Shown piece after piece: positions 9,159-18,827 of a DNA stretch of 64,000 nucleotides. The notes under the pieces are model-generated. The model ran no database searches, was not told the DNA's origin, and was given only the letters and a program-made list of their open reading frames with translations. Position 1 is the first letter of the stretch. The number at the start of each line of letters is the position of its first letter. This DNA comes from Gemmatimonadota bacterium (lineage in GTDB: Bacteria > Gemmatimonadota > Gemmatimonadetes > Longimicrobiales > Gaopeijiaceae). A program made the position numbers and the translations under genes. The stretch is taken from assembly GCA_041390105.1 (NCBI GenBank), contig JAWKQO010000001.1, positions 310,001 to 374,000 on the forward strand, written 5' to 3'.

Positions 9159-10839
9159 GCGCCGGGCGCTGCTCGGCCTGATCGCGCTGTCACTCTGGCT
9201 GGCGCGGCCCCTGGCCGCTCAGCACGAGCACCATGGCATGGCGATGCCGCCCGCGGATCCCGCGGCGTGGCGGATGCCGCCCATGGATCCCAACATGCCC
9301 ATGTTACCGGGGCTGGAGGACGCGCTGCCTCCGGTCACGCCGTTCCTGCTCGGCAGCGGCCTCGACCCCATGTCGTTCCCCGAGGCCCGCCCCTCCGAGA
9401 TGATCGCGGTCCAGGACGGAGACACCGTCGACATGGAGGTGGGCATCGTCCGGCGGACGATCAACGGCCGCACCTATCTGATGTACGGATACGAGGGTCA
9501 GTATCCGGGACCGCTCCTGCGGGCTCCTCAGAACGCGACCGTGGTCGTACGCCTGAGCAATCGCATCGAAATGCCGACCACCGTGCACTGGCATGGCGTG
9601 AGGATCGACAACCGCTTCGACGGGGTGCCGGGGCTCACGCAGCCCCCGATCGAGCCGGGTGAGACCTTCATCTACGAGGTCAAGGTCCGCGATGCCGGCA
9701 TCTACTGGTACCACCCCCACGTGCTCGAGTACGTGCAGCAGGACCTGGGCCTGTATGGCAACCTGCTCGTGGACGCGCCGGACACGGACTACTACGGTCC
9801 TGCACATCGTCAGGAGATGATGGTCCTGGACGACGTGCTGATCGACGAGCACGGCATGATCCCTTGGGGGGAGTCTTCCCCCACCCACGCCCTCATGGGT
9901 CGCTTCGGCACGGTGATGCTCGTCAATGGTGTGCCAGACTACACGCAGGAAGTGGCTCAGGGCGAAGTCGTGCGCTTCTTCCTCACCAACGTGGCCAACA
10001 CCCGCACCTTCAACGTTGTCTTCGACGGTGCTCGTGCCAAGATCGTGGCCTCCGACGTGGGGCGCTTCGAGCGGGAGGAGTGGGTCGAGAGCGTGGTGAT
10101 CGCCCCGGCCGAACGCTACGTCGTCGACGTCCGCTTCGAGCGGCCGGGCACCTTCGCCATCACCAACACCATCCAGGCCATCAATCACTTCCGCGGAGAG
10201 TTCTACCCACACGTCGACACGCTCGGCACGGTGTCGGTCGGTGAAGCGGCCGCCTCTCCCGACCTGTCGGCTTCTTTCTCCCAGTTGCGCTCGTTCACGG
10301 AAGTGAGCGAGGACATCGACCGCTTCCGTGACCAGTTCGGTCGTGCCCCGGACCACGAGCTGGAACTGACGGTGCGGGTGCAGAACCTTCCGCTGCAGGT
10401 CGTGCAATCGATGTCTATCGACACGCTGTACGTCCCACCGGTCGAGTGGAACGACGCGATGCCGATGATGAACTGGCTCTCGACGGGCGACCAGGTCACC
10501 TGGATCCTGCGCGATCCGGCGACCGGCCTGGAGAACATGGACATCGACTGGCGCTTCAAGGTCGGGGACGTGGTGAAGATCCGGATCTTCAACAATCCGA
10601 AGTCGTTTCACCCGATGCAGCACCCGTTCCATATGCACGGGCAGCGTTTTCTGGTGCTGAGCCGGGATGGAGTGCCGACAGAGAATCTGGTGTGGAAGGA
10701 CACCGCCGTGGTGCCCGTCGGCTCGACCGTCGATTTCCTGGTGGAGATGACCAATCCGGGAGATTGGATGATGCACTGCCACATCGCGGAGCATCTCGAA
10801 GCGGGCATGATGGGGACCTTCCACGTCTCCGGCAGCTGA
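9139..10839 (+). CDS. Secreted multicopper oxidase
   Basis: A 566-residue three-cupredoxin oxidase. All four copper-binding clusters are present: HWHG (150-153), WYHPH (190-194), HPMQHPFHMHG (from 491) and the type-1 site HCHIAEHLEAGM (546-557, Cys547). The enzyme should oxidise a substrate at the T1 copper and reduce O2 to water at the trinuclear site; the physiological substrate (Cu+, Mn2+, phenolics) is unknown. I place the start at the GTG at 9139 because it gives a clean signal peptide ending LAAQ at residue 28. Upstream codons are out-of-frame shadow of the previous gene. A His/Met-rich stretch after the signal peptide may bind copper. Confidence 0.93.
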   Translation: MRPTATERRALLGLIALSLWLARPLAAQHEHHGMAMPPADPAAWRMPPMDPNMPMLPGLEDALPPVTPFLLGSGLDPMSFPEARPSEMIAVQDGDTVDMEVGIVRRTINGRTYLMYGYEGQYPGPLLRAPQNATVVVRLSNRIEMPTTVHWHGVRIDNRFDGVPGLTQPPIEPGETFIYEVKVRDAGIYWYHPHVLEYVQQDLGLYGNLLVDAPDTDYYGPAHRQEMMVLDDVLIDEHGMIPWGESSPTHALMGRFGTVMLVNGVPDYTQEVAQGEVVRFFLTNVANTRTFNVVFDGARAKIVASDVGRFEREEWVESVVIAPAERYVVDVRFERPGTFAITNTIQAINHFRGEFYPHVDTLGTVSVGEAAASPDLSASFSQLRSFTEVSEDIDRFRDQFGRAPDHELELTVRVQNLPLQVVQSMSIDTLYVPPVEWNDAMPMMNWLSTGDQVTWILRDPATGLENMDIDWRFKVGDVVKIRIFNNPKSFHPMQHPFHMHGQRFLVLSRDGVPTENLVWKDTAVVPVGSTVDFLVEMTNPGDWMMHCHIAEHLEAGMMGTFHVSGS

Positions 10840-10852
10840 CCTGATCCGAGCG

Positions 10853-12577
10853 TTGGACGAACCGACCGGGGCCGAGACCCCCCCGACGCTGCGGAGCGAG
10901 CGGAGCTGGCTGCTGCGCGTGGCTCTCATCGCATTCTTGTGCTACGCGCCGGCGTTCTGGTGGGGAGCACCGCGTGCGACCGACGCGTTGCGCGCCCAGT
11001 CCTGGGGGGTGGACGACGAGACTCCGCTGGGACCGCTGGCGGAGATCTCGAACATCCTCCACCCCCAGCCGGATCGGAATCTCGGCTACCCGCTGCTCTA
11101 TCCGTTTCTCGTCGTGGGGGCCTACACTCCCTATATGGGGGCGCTGTATCTCACGGGGGGGCTCAGCGCACCCAGCGGCGAGTATCCGTTCGGGCTTGCC
11201 GACCCCGTACGCAGCCTGCGCGTGCTCTCCGGTATCGCCCACTTCGTCACCGTGCTTCTGGGCGTGCTGTGCGTGACCGCGGCGTATTGGATCGGGAGGA
11301 TGGCGTGGGACCGCGCCACGGGTGCGTGGACGGCTGCGGTAGTGGTGAGCCTCTACCCGATGTTCTACTACGCGCGCACGGGCAACGTCGATGTCCCGAT
11401 GCTGGCATTCGTGGCGCTGGCCGTGGCCAGCTACGCCACCGGGCTCCGGCGTGGATGGAGCGTGCGCCGAGCGGCCTGGCTGGGCGTGTGGGCCGGCTGC
11501 GCGCTGGCGACCAAGGAGGCCGCCGCTGGCGCGTTCCTGCTGCTGCCGGTCGTGACGCTGCTGGGGCTGCGTTGGGCCCCGGCCGGGCGCGACGGCTTCT
11601 CGTGGCGGGCGAACGCGTCGGGACTGATCGCGTCGCTGCTGGCATTGGGTGTGGGGAGCGGTCTGTTCATCGAACCTGGACGCTACCTCGCGCATCTGCG
11701 CTTCATCGGCGAGCGGTCCCGCATCGCTGCTTCGGGAACGGGCGACTGGGTCATCCGCACCTACGCGATGGATCTGGAGAGCTCCCTCGCGTATCTCAGC
11801 CGCCAGGCTGGGCTGTTGGTGGATGTCTTGACGCTGCCGGGCCTTCTGCTGGCGGCGGCGGGCATCCTTTGGGTGCTCGCCCGCGAACGGGACCGCTGGC
11901 CGCTGCTGCTCCCGCTCCTGGGCTACGCGGGATACATGTTCGTCGGGGCCCGTGTGTCACAGCTCCGCTATCTCCTTCCGACGGCGTTGCTGCTCGCGCC
12001 GTTCGTGGCGCGTCTCGCCGTGCTGGGGTGGCGCGCTTCGGCACCGTGGGCGCGCATCGCCTCGGTCACCGCTGGGTTGGCGGTGGCCCTCGGCCTCTCG
12101 CGCGGCGTCGATCTGACCTGGTCCATGTTGCACGATTCCCGGGTGGAGGCCGGCGCCTGGCTGGCGGAACGCACCGAGGTCGGGGACGTGGTCGAGCACT
12201 TCGGCCCGTTCCAGAAGCTGCCGCCGCTGAAGGCCGGCGTGGTCTCTCGGCAGGCCACCACCTATCTCGGGATCCTGAACCCCACCGATACCACGACCGC
12301 CACCACGCGTGACGTTCTGGCCGGATGGGAGGAGCGCCGTCCGCGCTTCATCCTCGTGGTTCCCGACCATACGTCCCAGGCCACCAGCGGACCGCACAAC
12401 ATCTCGCTTCCTCCAAGCCTGTACGCCGCGCTGCTGGAGGGAGGCACGGACTATGCGCTGGTGCGGACGTTCGAGACCCGCTCCCTGCTGCCTTGGGTGC
12501 GACGACCGCCGCTGGACTATCCGACGGTGAGTCCACCAATCCGCGTATTTGCCAGGAAATCCGCCCCCGGTCCATGA
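10853..12577 (+). CDS. Polytopic membrane glycosyltransferase (GT-C/GT39-like), paralogue of 4220-5995
   Basis: 574 residues with many membrane segments, TTG start at 10853. The first loop carries D54-D55-E56 (WGVDDETPLGP), the acidic motif of GT-C enzymes. Segments such as LTGGL...EYPFGLADPV and SVRRAAWLGVWAGCALATKE are shared with the glycosyltransferase at 4220-5995, so the two probably arose by duplication. It starts 13 bp after the oxidase stop and ends in a 4-bp ATGA overlap with the methyltransferase gene, giving a glycan-assembly run of three coupled genes. Donor and acceptor are unknown. Confidence 0.75.
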   Translation: MDEPTGAETPPTLRSERSWLLRVALIAFLCYAPAFWWGAPRATDALRAQSWGVDDETPLGPLAEISNILHPQPDRNLGYPLLYPFLVVGAYTPYMGALYLTGGLSAPSGEYPFGLADPVRSLRVLSGIAHFVTVLLGVLCVTAAYWIGRMAWDRATGAWTAAVVVSLYPMFYYARTGNVDVPMLAFVALAVASYATGLRRGWSVRRAAWLGVWAGCALATKEAAAGAFLLLPVVTLLGLRWAPAGRDGFSWRANASGLIASLLALGVGSGLFIEPGRYLAHLRFIGERSRIAASGTGDWVIRTYAMDLESSLAYLSRQAGLLVDVLTLPGLLLAAAGILWVLARERDRWPLLLPLLGYAGYMFVGARVSQLRYLLPTALLLAPFVARLAVLGWRASAPWARIASVTAGLAVALGLSRGVDLTWSMLHDSRVEAGAWLAERTEVGDVVEHFGPFQKLPPLKAGVVSRQATTYLGILNPTDTTTATTRDVLAGWEERRPRFILVVPDHTSQATSGPHNISLPPSLYAALLEGGTDYALVRTFETRSLLPWVRRPPLDYPTVSPPIRVFARKSAPGP

Positions 12578-13593
12578 ACTTCAAGGGAATCGACGTCGTC
12601 TGCCCCTCCTGTCGGGGGGAGTTGGATGGGGCCGACCCGCAGTCGTGGCGATGCCACAGCTGTGGAGCCGACTACCCGGTGATTGCGGGGATTCCCGACC
12701 TGCGGCTCTGGCCTGACCCCTACATCGGCATCGAGGCGGATCGTGAGAAGGGAAGGGCGGTCGCGGCGGCTGCGGCCGGGCGGACCTTCGAGGCGCTGAT
12801 CGACCACTACTATTCGATGACTTCGGTGGTGCCTGCCAAGGACGCCGCGATGTACAAACGTGGGCTGCTCGCGGCCGGCCCCCGCGCGCTGACGTCTCTG
12901 CAGCGGTGGCGGACCGAGGCGGACGGCTCGGCCCTCGACGACGCGTTCCTGGACGTCGGTTGTGGCACCGGCCCACTCCTGGTCGCAGCCGCCCGGACGG
13001 GTGCGTCGTCCGCGGTGGGCGTTGACGTGGCCTTCCGCTGGTTGGTGCTGGGGAAGAAGCGTCTGGAGGAGGCGGGGCTGGACCTGCCTCTGCTCTGCGC
13101 CAACGCCGAGGCACTCCCGTTCCGTGACGCTGCGTTCGCGGTGGTGACGATGGACTCCGTCATCGAACATTGCCGGGATCAGCCACGGGCGGCCTCCGAG
13201 GTCTTCCGGGTGCTGCGCCCCCAGGGTGCGTATTTCCTGTCCACACCCAACCGCTTTTCCGTGGGGCCGGACCCGCACACCGGACTCCCACTGGGGAGCC
13301 TGCTTCCGGAGGGAGCGACCGCCCGCTACGCGCGGGCCAAGGGTGCGATCCCACCGGTACGTCGCCTTCTCTCGGCGGGGTCTTTGCGCGCGCTGCTGCT
13401 GGGAGCCGGGTTCGCAGTGCCACGCCTCTTCCTGCCGAGCTTCTCTAAGGAGCAACGCGCGCACTTCCACGGTCCCATCGCTTTCGCGATCGGAGCGTAC
13501 GAATGGGTGCGGCGTACACCGGGCTTGCGGGCGTTGCTGTTCGCCGTGGGGCCCCTGCTGAGCGCCGTCGCGCGCAAGCCGGGGGCGCGATGA
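12574..13593 (+). CDS. Class I SAM-dependent methyltransferase with N-terminal zinc ribbon
   Basis: 339 residues. An N-terminal Trm112-like zinc ribbon has Cys10, Cys13, Cys27 and Cys30. The SAM-binding motif FLDVGCGTGPL lies near residue 127, followed by AVGVDV and the motif-IV-like VTMDSVIEHC. The last 100 residues contain hydrophobic stretches that may lie at the membrane. The ATG at 12574 overlaps the stop of the preceding glycosyltransferase (ATGA). The next gene overlaps this one the same way. The context implies methylation of a glycan or lipid-linked intermediate; that role is inferred. Confidence 0.8.
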   Translation: MNFKGIDVVCPSCRGELDGADPQSWRCHSCGADYPVIAGIPDLRLWPDPYIGIEADREKGRAVAAAAAGRTFEALIDHYYSMTSVVPAKDAAMYKRGLLAAGPRALTSLQRWRTEADGSALDDAFLDVGCGTGPLLVAAARTGASSAVGVDVAFRWLVLGKKRLEEAGLDLPLLCANAEALPFRDAAFAVVTMDSVIEHCRDQPRAASEVFRVLRPQGAYFLSTPNRFSVGPDPHTGLPLGSLLPEGATARYARAKGAIPPVRRLLSAGSLRALLLGAGFAVPRLFLPSFSKEQRAHFHGPIAFAIGAYEWVRRTPGLRALLFAVGPLLSAVARKPGAR

Positions 13594-15041
13594 GCGAGCG
13601 CCGCTGGATCTGGGCCGTCGTCGCACTCACCGGGTTGGCCGCCCTGGCTCGCTGGATCAACCTGGACGGCGGCCTCTGGGTCGACGAGATGTACTCGTTG
13701 GTGGAGTCGTACCGGGTGCCTTTCGGCCAGCTGCTGACCACCTTCACGGGCGACACACAGCATCCCTTCTACTCGCTCCTGGCCAATCGCGCCGTCGCCT
13801 GGCTCGGCGAGTCCAACCGCGTGATCCGCCTGCCGGCATTCCTGGCCGGAGTGGCCACCGTTCCGATGGTGTATCACCTGGGGCGCCGCTTCGTGACCCG
13901 GGGCGAGGCGCTGTCCGCGGCCCTGCTGCTCGCCGTGTCCTACCACCATGTGTGGTTCTCGCAGAACGCACGCGGATACACCATCATCGCGCTGATGACC
14001 GTGCTCTCCACGGAGTTCCTGCTCCGGATCCTGGAAGGTGAGCGCTGGCGCGCTGTAGTGGCGTACGGCCTGGTTGTGGGGTTGGGGGCGTACACGCACC
14101 TGACCATGGTGTTCGTGGCAGTCGCACACCTGCTGGTCCTCCTGGGCCTGCAGCTGGTGCCCGACTCCGAAGGTCACCGGTTCCGCACCTGGATGCGCCC
14201 GCTGGCCGCGCTCGTGTTGTCGGGCCTCATCACGCTCCTGCTCTACGCGCCCATGATGCGCGATGTGCTGCACTTCTTCCTGAATCGCCCGTCCCAGCTG
14301 CGCGGCATCTCCACGCCCGCCTGGGCGGTGGCCGAGCTGGGCCGGGTGCTGTCCACCGGGGTGGGGGCAGGTCCGGGCTTGCTGGCGGGAGGAACGCTGT
14401 TCGCGGTCGGGTTGGCGAGCTACCTGCGCCGGCGCCCATTGGCGTTCGCGCTGTTCGTGGTCCCGGGCGTGGTCACGATCGCCGGCGCCCTTCTGGCGCG
14501 TGGGACGATGTATCCCCGGTTCTTCTTCTTCCTGGTCGGCTTCGCGATGCTAGTCCTGGCGCGCGGCGTGTTCGCGACCAGCTCGTTCCTGGCTGAGCGC
14601 CTGCGGCGCGGACCCGTTGCGGAGGTACTGGGCCGGCGCCTGGCGACGACGGTCACAGTGCTGATCGCGCTGGTCTTCGCCCGCTCGCTCGAGTACGACT
14701 ACCGCTTCCCCAAGCAGGACTGGGTCGGTGCGGCGACCTGGATGGATGAGAACGTGCCGGACGGAACGACCATTGTGACGGTCGGCGTGTCGGTCTGGCC
14801 GTTCCAGCACTATCTGCCGCGCCCCTGGTCGGCGATTGCGGAAGGCGAGGAAGAGCGTGTGCGCGAGTGGCGCGAACAGGGGCGGAGCGTGTGGGTCGTC
14901 TACGTCTTCCCGCGCTATCTCGAGAACACGCATCCGGATCTCGCGCGCTGGATCAGCGACGACTGTGACTCACGCCAGCAGTTCGACGGCACGTTGGGGA
15001 GCGGAGACATCTACGCCTGCCGCCTTCCCCCTCTCGCCTAG
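13590..15041 (+). CDS. Polytopic membrane glycosyltransferase (GT39-like)
   Basis: 483 residues with ten or more predicted membrane helices. D32-E33 in the first loop (LWVDEMYSL) is the typical GT39/PMT-2 acidic pair, and the QNARGYT segment near residue 130 is common in this family. It should transfer a sugar from a polyprenyl-phosphate donor on the periplasmic side. It is coupled to the methyltransferase by an ATGA overlap and converges on the flippase gene, so the group probably builds and exports a surface glycan. The last residues include two Cys (DDCDS, IYACRL) that could form a periplasmic disulfide. Confidence 0.8.
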   Translation: MSERRWIWAVVALTGLAALARWINLDGGLWVDEMYSLVESYRVPFGQLLTTFTGDTQHPFYSLLANRAVAWLGESNRVIRLPAFLAGVATVPMVYHLGRRFVTRGEALSAALLLAVSYHHVWFSQNARGYTIIALMTVLSTEFLLRILEGERWRAVVAYGLVVGLGAYTHLTMVFVAVAHLLVLLGLQLVPDSEGHRFRTWMRPLAALVLSGLITLLLYAPMMRDVLHFFLNRPSQLRGISTPAWAVAELGRVLSTGVGAGPGLLAGGTLFAVGLASYLRRRPLAFALFVVPGVVTIAGALLARGTMYPRFFFFLVGFAMLVLARGVFATSSFLAERLRRGPVAEVLGRRLATTVTVLIALVFARSLEYDYRFPKQDWVGAATWMDENVPDGTTIVTVGVSVWPFQHYLPRPWSAIAEGEEERVREWREQGRSVWVVYVFPRYLENTHPDLARWISDDCDSRQQFDGTLGSGDIYACRLPPLA

Positions 15042-15130
15042 AAGCTCTTCACAAGGGGGGCACCCCGCGTGCAGCGGGCTCGTGGGTGTGTCGCCGTGGG
15101 AACGACAGACCCGCTCTGTTTGGCCAGGCG

Positions 15131-16501
15131 TCATACGGCAAGCTGGGGCCGCCCGCCGGTCCAACGCAGTCCTCCCAGTGCCGTCAACACAGCCCCATAG
15201 ACGAGGGCCCCTGCCGGGACGGCCAGCAGAGTGTGCAGACCTGCCACGTGCAGCGCCACGGCCATGACGGCGGCGGCCACCAGGGGTCGCCACAGCCGTC
15301 GAAGGAACGTGAGGCCGAACCCTTCGGCGCGCGCGTGTCCGAACGCGGCCGCCAGGCGCACGGTCTCCGTCCCTACGGTCGAGAGCGCGGCGCCCAGGAT
15401 GCCTAGCCCCGGGATGAGCGCGAAGTTCAGGGCCAGATTCACACCCGTCGCGATCAGGTTGATGCGGAGCACGCGATCCTCACGCCCACGAGCGATCAGT
15501 GCCATGGTCGACACGCCGCGCATCAACACCAGGGGTACCGAGGGGAGCAGCCAGGCCAACGCCGACGCGCTTTGCGCGTAGCGCTCTCCGAACGCGAGGC
15601 CGATGATGCCTCCGGAGAGCACGATGCCGCCGACCGCCGCCGGCAGCGTCAGCGCCCAGACATGCGCCATGGACGCGTCGTGCAGCTCCTGCTCGGCCGC
15701 GCGGTCCGCGCCCAGGCCCGTCAGGGTGGGGAGCAGGCTCTGGTTGAAGGCGGTGCCGAGGTTGAGCAGGAAGGACACCAGCATGTACGCGACGCCGTAG
15801 AGCCCCACGGCGTGCGAGTCCCGGAAGATGCGCAGGAAGAAGAAGTCCGAGTTGTAGACCACCAGCGCCATGAGGCCGGACAGCATCAGGGGCAGCGCCC
15901 GCCCGACCAACGGACGCACCCGCGTCCAGGAGAACCTGGGTCGCAGCGTGAGTCCCACCCGACGGAGCGCCAGACCGACGAGCACGGCGGCGACGCCCTC
16001 GCCGATCAGTTGCGCCAGCGGCACGCGGGCCACGTCGCCGGCGTCGCGCACTCCCACGACCAACAGCAGCAGCACCGCTGCCTCGGCGAGGGTCCGCGAG
16101 GTGGCCACGGGTCGCGTCTGACGGAGCCCGAGAGCCACCCAGAGGGGGCTGGCTCCGTAGGGGAGCAGCACCAGCGCCATGACCGCGACCACGGTGCCGT
16201 CCGGCTGCGGTAGGAAGAGCAGCGCCGCCGCCACCACGAGCACCGCGACCGCGACCGAGAGCGCCAGGCGCGCAACGATGAGGGACGGCGCCAGGCGCTC
16301 GGCATTGTCCGGATCGGCGGCCAGCTCCCTGAGGCCCAGCCCTTGGGTGAGCCCGGCATCGGCGATCCGCTGGAGGTAGAGGAAGGCGGCAGAGGCCAAC
16401 GACACCACGCCGTAGACACCCACGCCCAGTCTGCGGGCGATGAGGGCGTGGCCCAGGAACGTGAGGACGCGTGCCGCTGCCTCGCCGAGGCCGAGCGCCA
16501 T
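15131..16501 (-). CDS. Polysaccharide flippase (Wzx/MATE-like, MOP superfamily)
   Basis: 456 residues from the ATG at 16501; a GTG at 16516 (V-A-R-G-F-M) is an equally reasonable start and fits the usual Wzx N-terminus slightly better. There are 12-14 hydrophobic segments. The early segment ARRLGVGVYGVVSLA matches the 'LLARLLGPEAFG' region of Wzx proteins, and the middle contains the 'FNQSLLPTL' type helix. These proteins flip lipid-linked oligosaccharides across the inner membrane. The gene converges on the glycosyltransferase cluster, which supports a glycan-export role. Confidence 0.8.
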   Translation of the reverse strand: MALGLGEAAARVLTFLGHALIARRLGVGVYGVVSLASAAFLYLQRIADAGLTQGLGLRELAADPDNAERLAPSLIVARLALSVAVAVLVVAAALLFLPQPDGTVVAVMALVLLPYGASPLWVALGLRQTRPVATSRTLAEAAVLLLLVVGVRDAGDVARVPLAQLIGEGVAAVLVGLALRRVGLTLRPRFSWTRVRPLVGRALPLMLSGLMALVVYNSDFFFLRIFRDSHAVGLYGVAYMLVSFLLNLGTAFNQSLLPTLTGLGADRAAEQELHDASMAHVWALTLPAAVGGIVLSGGIIGLAFGERYAQSASALAWLLPSVPLVLMRGVSTMALIARGREDRVLRINLIATGVNLALNFALIPGLGILGAALSTVGTETVRLAAAFGHARAEGFGLTFLRRLWRPLVAAAVMAVALHVAGLHTLLAVPAGALVYGAVLTALGGLRWTGGRPQLAV

Positions 16502-16516
16502 GAACCCACGGGCCAC

Positions 16517-16814
16517 GTCCCGCTGAGCGGAGCCGTCCGAGGCGGGGGGTCGCGTATTCAGGGCAGTCCGGCTCTCCGAGCTGCGGAACGATGTGCGGCG
16601 CCGTATCAGCCCGGAGCCAGCGGAAGCGCGAAGGCTCGGCGTCGCGACGCCCGCGCGCAACCAGCGCCAAGCGAGGTCTGTGCCAGGGGCGCCGGATTCC
16701 CCAGCCCCGCGACGACCTGTTAGCTTGGTCGGTACTCGTCCGGATGGTCTCCATCCTCGCAGATCCTCGGCGCGCGCGGGCACGGTAGGCCCGGCCGCGA
16801 CACTCTGAAGACCC
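16517..16814 (+). other. Intergenic region between flippase and thrS
   Basis: 298 bp without a convincing gene between two divergent genes. It contains a thrS promoter candidate at 16697-16726. I see no T-box-like or other threonine-specific leader. Confidence 0.5.
16697..16726 (+). promoter_or_regulatory. Possible thrS promoter
   Basis: TTCCCC (16697-16702), 18 bp, TAGCTT (16721-16726), 89 bp upstream of thrS. The -10 hexamer is identical to that at 7194-7199; the -35 is weak. Confidence 0.4.
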
Positions 16815-18749
16815 ATGTCCAACGATCGGATCAACGTCACGCTTCCCGACGGGAAAGTGATCGACTTGCCCCGCGGGGCCACTGCTGGTGACGTGGCTGC
16901 CGAGATCGGTCCCGGGCTCGCCAAGGCCGCGCTCGCGGCAGAGGTCGGGGGCGAGGTCATCGACCTCATGCGCCCACTGGAGGGCGACGTCCAGCTGCGC
17001 ATCCTGACGGAACGGGACCCGGAGGCGTTGGCGGTGCTGCGCCATTCGGCGGCCCACGTGCTGGCCACGGCCGTGCGCTCGCTGAACCCGGGTGCCGGGA
17101 TCGGGTTCGGGCCCGCCATCGAGGACGGCTTCTACTACGATTTCGAGGTGCCGGCGCCGTTCACTCCGGAGGACCTCGAGAAGATCGAGGGGGCCGTGGC
17201 CGCGGTGCTCGAAGCGGATCAGCCCTTCGAGCGGCGACAGGTGGACAAGGCCGAGGCGCGCGGACTCTTCGCGGACGATCCGCTCAAGTTGGAGCGCCTC
17301 GAGGAGCTGGGCGACGACGACGTCATCACCGTCTACCGCAACGGCCCCTTCCTCGATCTGTGTCGGGGTCCCCACGTGCCCAGCACCGGACGCATCAAGA
17401 ACGTCAAGCTGCTCTCGGCGGCCGGCGCCTACTGGAGGGGCGACGAGCACCGCCAGATGCTGCAGCGCATCTATGGGACGGCGTTCTTCAGCAAGAAGGA
17501 TCTGGAGGCGCACCTCGCCCGGCTCGAGGAGGCGAAGAAGCGCGACCACCGGGTCCTGGGCAAGCAGCTCGATCTCTTCTCCGTCGACGCGCGCGTCGGC
17601 CCCGGACTGATCCTGTGGCATCCCCGGGGCGGCATCGTACGGACCGAGATCGAAACCTTCGAGCGCGACCTGGTGCAGCGACATGGCTACGATCTGGTCT
17701 ACACGCCGCACGTCATGAGCGAGAAGCTCTTCGAGATCTCCGGGCACCTGGAGAACTTCGCCGACGGCATGTTCGGCGCGATGGAGGTGGAAGGGGCCCG
17801 GTACCGGCCCAAGCCGATGAACTGCCCCGGGCACATCACCATCTATCAGGCCCGACAGCGCTCCTATCGGGAGCTGCCGCTGCGCTACGCCGAATTTGGT
17901 ACGGTCTACCGCTATGAGCGCAGCGGTGTCCTGCACGGGATGCTGCGGGTGCGGGGGTTCACGCAGGACGACGCCCACGTCTTCTGCACCGAGGAGCAGG
18001 TCCCCAGCGAGATCGAGCGTCTGCTCGACCTCGTGGACGAGATGCTGACCGCCTTCGGATATCCCTACACCATCGAGTTGGCCACGCGTCCCGAGAAGGC
18101 TCTGGGGTCCGCGGCACAGTGGGAGGCGGCCGAGAAGGTGTTGGCGCGCGTGCTCGCCGAACGGGGCCTGCCCTACCAGCTCGATCCGGGCGGGGGTGCC
18201 TTCTACGGACCCAAGCTGGACTTCAAGCTGATCGACGCTCTGGGGCGCCGTTGGCAGGGCCCGACCGTCCAGCTCGACTTCAACCTGCCGGAGCGCTTCG
18301 GGCTCGAGTACATCGGGGAGGACAATGAGCGGCACCGGCCCTGGATGTTGCACCGGGTCCTGGTGGGCTCCATGGAGCGCTTCGTGGGTGGGCTCATCGA
18401 GCACTACGCCGGGGCCTTCCCCGTGTGGCTGGCGCCCGAGCAGGTCCGGGTCCTCCCGGTGGCCGAGCAGTGGCGCGACAGTGCCCAGGCCCTGGTGGAC
18501 CAGCTGACGGCGGCCGGCATTCGCGCCACCCTGTCGGACCGGGAGACCTTGGGTGCCCGCATTCGGGACGCCGAGCTGATGAAGGTGCCCTACATGGCCG
18601 TTATCGGAGAGCGCGAAGCCGAGTCGGGGACGGCGGCCGTGCGGCGACGGGGGGCCGGGAAGAAGCAGGAGGTGATGGAGCGGGCCGCCTTCCAGGCCCT
18701 GGTCAGGGAGCAGATCCGCACCCGAGCCCTGGACGGGCAGGGGGGGTAG
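16815..18749 (+). CDS. thrS: Threonyl-tRNA synthetase
   Basis: A 644-residue class II aminoacyl-tRNA synthetase that charges tRNA-Thr. It has an N-terminal TGS domain (about 1-65, ending before HSAAHVLA). The editing domain has the HSAAH zinc-site signature, plus a later conserved CRGPH. The catalytic core contains motif 2 in the 'FGTVYRYERSGVLHGMLRVRGFTQDDAH' region and motif 3 near HRVLVGSMERF. The anticodon-binding domain is C-terminal. The length is normal and the ATG has a family-typical N-terminus. It is followed by the infC leader rather than its own clear terminator. Confidence 0.98.
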   Translation: MSNDRINVTLPDGKVIDLPRGATAGDVAAEIGPGLAKAALAAEVGGEVIDLMRPLEGDVQLRILTERDPEALAVLRHSAAHVLATAVRSLNPGAGIGFGPAIEDGFYYDFEVPAPFTPEDLEKIEGAVAAVLEADQPFERRQVDKAEARGLFADDPLKLERLEELGDDDVITVYRNGPFLDLCRGPHVPSTGRIKNVKLLSAAGAYWRGDEHRQMLQRIYGTAFFSKKDLEAHLARLEEAKKRDHRVLGKQLDLFSVDARVGPGLILWHPRGGIVRTEIETFERDLVQRHGYDLVYTPHVMSEKLFEISGHLENFADGMFGAMEVEGARYRPKPMNCPGHITIYQARQRSYRELPLRYAEFGTVYRYERSGVLHGMLRVRGFTQDDAHVFCTEEQVPSEIERLLDLVDEMLTAFGYPYTIELATRPEKALGSAAQWEAAEKVLARVLAERGLPYQLDPGGGAFYGPKLDFKLIDALGRRWQGPTVQLDFNLPERFGLEYIGEDNERHRPWMLHRVLVGSMERFVGGLIEHYAGAFPVWLAPEQVRVLPVAEQWRDSAQALVDQLTAAGIRATLSDRETLGARIRDAELMKVPYMAVIGEREAESGTAAVRRRGAGKKQEVMERAAFQALVREQIRTRALDGQGG

Positions 18750-18775
18750 CGCGGGCGGGCGGCGGCCGGAAAGCC

Positions 18776-18804
18776 TTGACGCCAGGCCGGTTCCCGGGCG
18801 AAAT
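18776..18804 (+). promoter_or_regulatory. Possible promoter of the infC-rpmI-rplT operon
   Basis: TTGACG (18776-18781) is followed after 17 bp by CGAAAT (18799-18804), or after 18 bp by GAAATT, 27 bp past the thrS stop. It would give a leader of about 210 nt before infC. Confidence 0.45.
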
Positions 18805-18827
18805 TGCCCATTCGACAGTGCAGAGAA

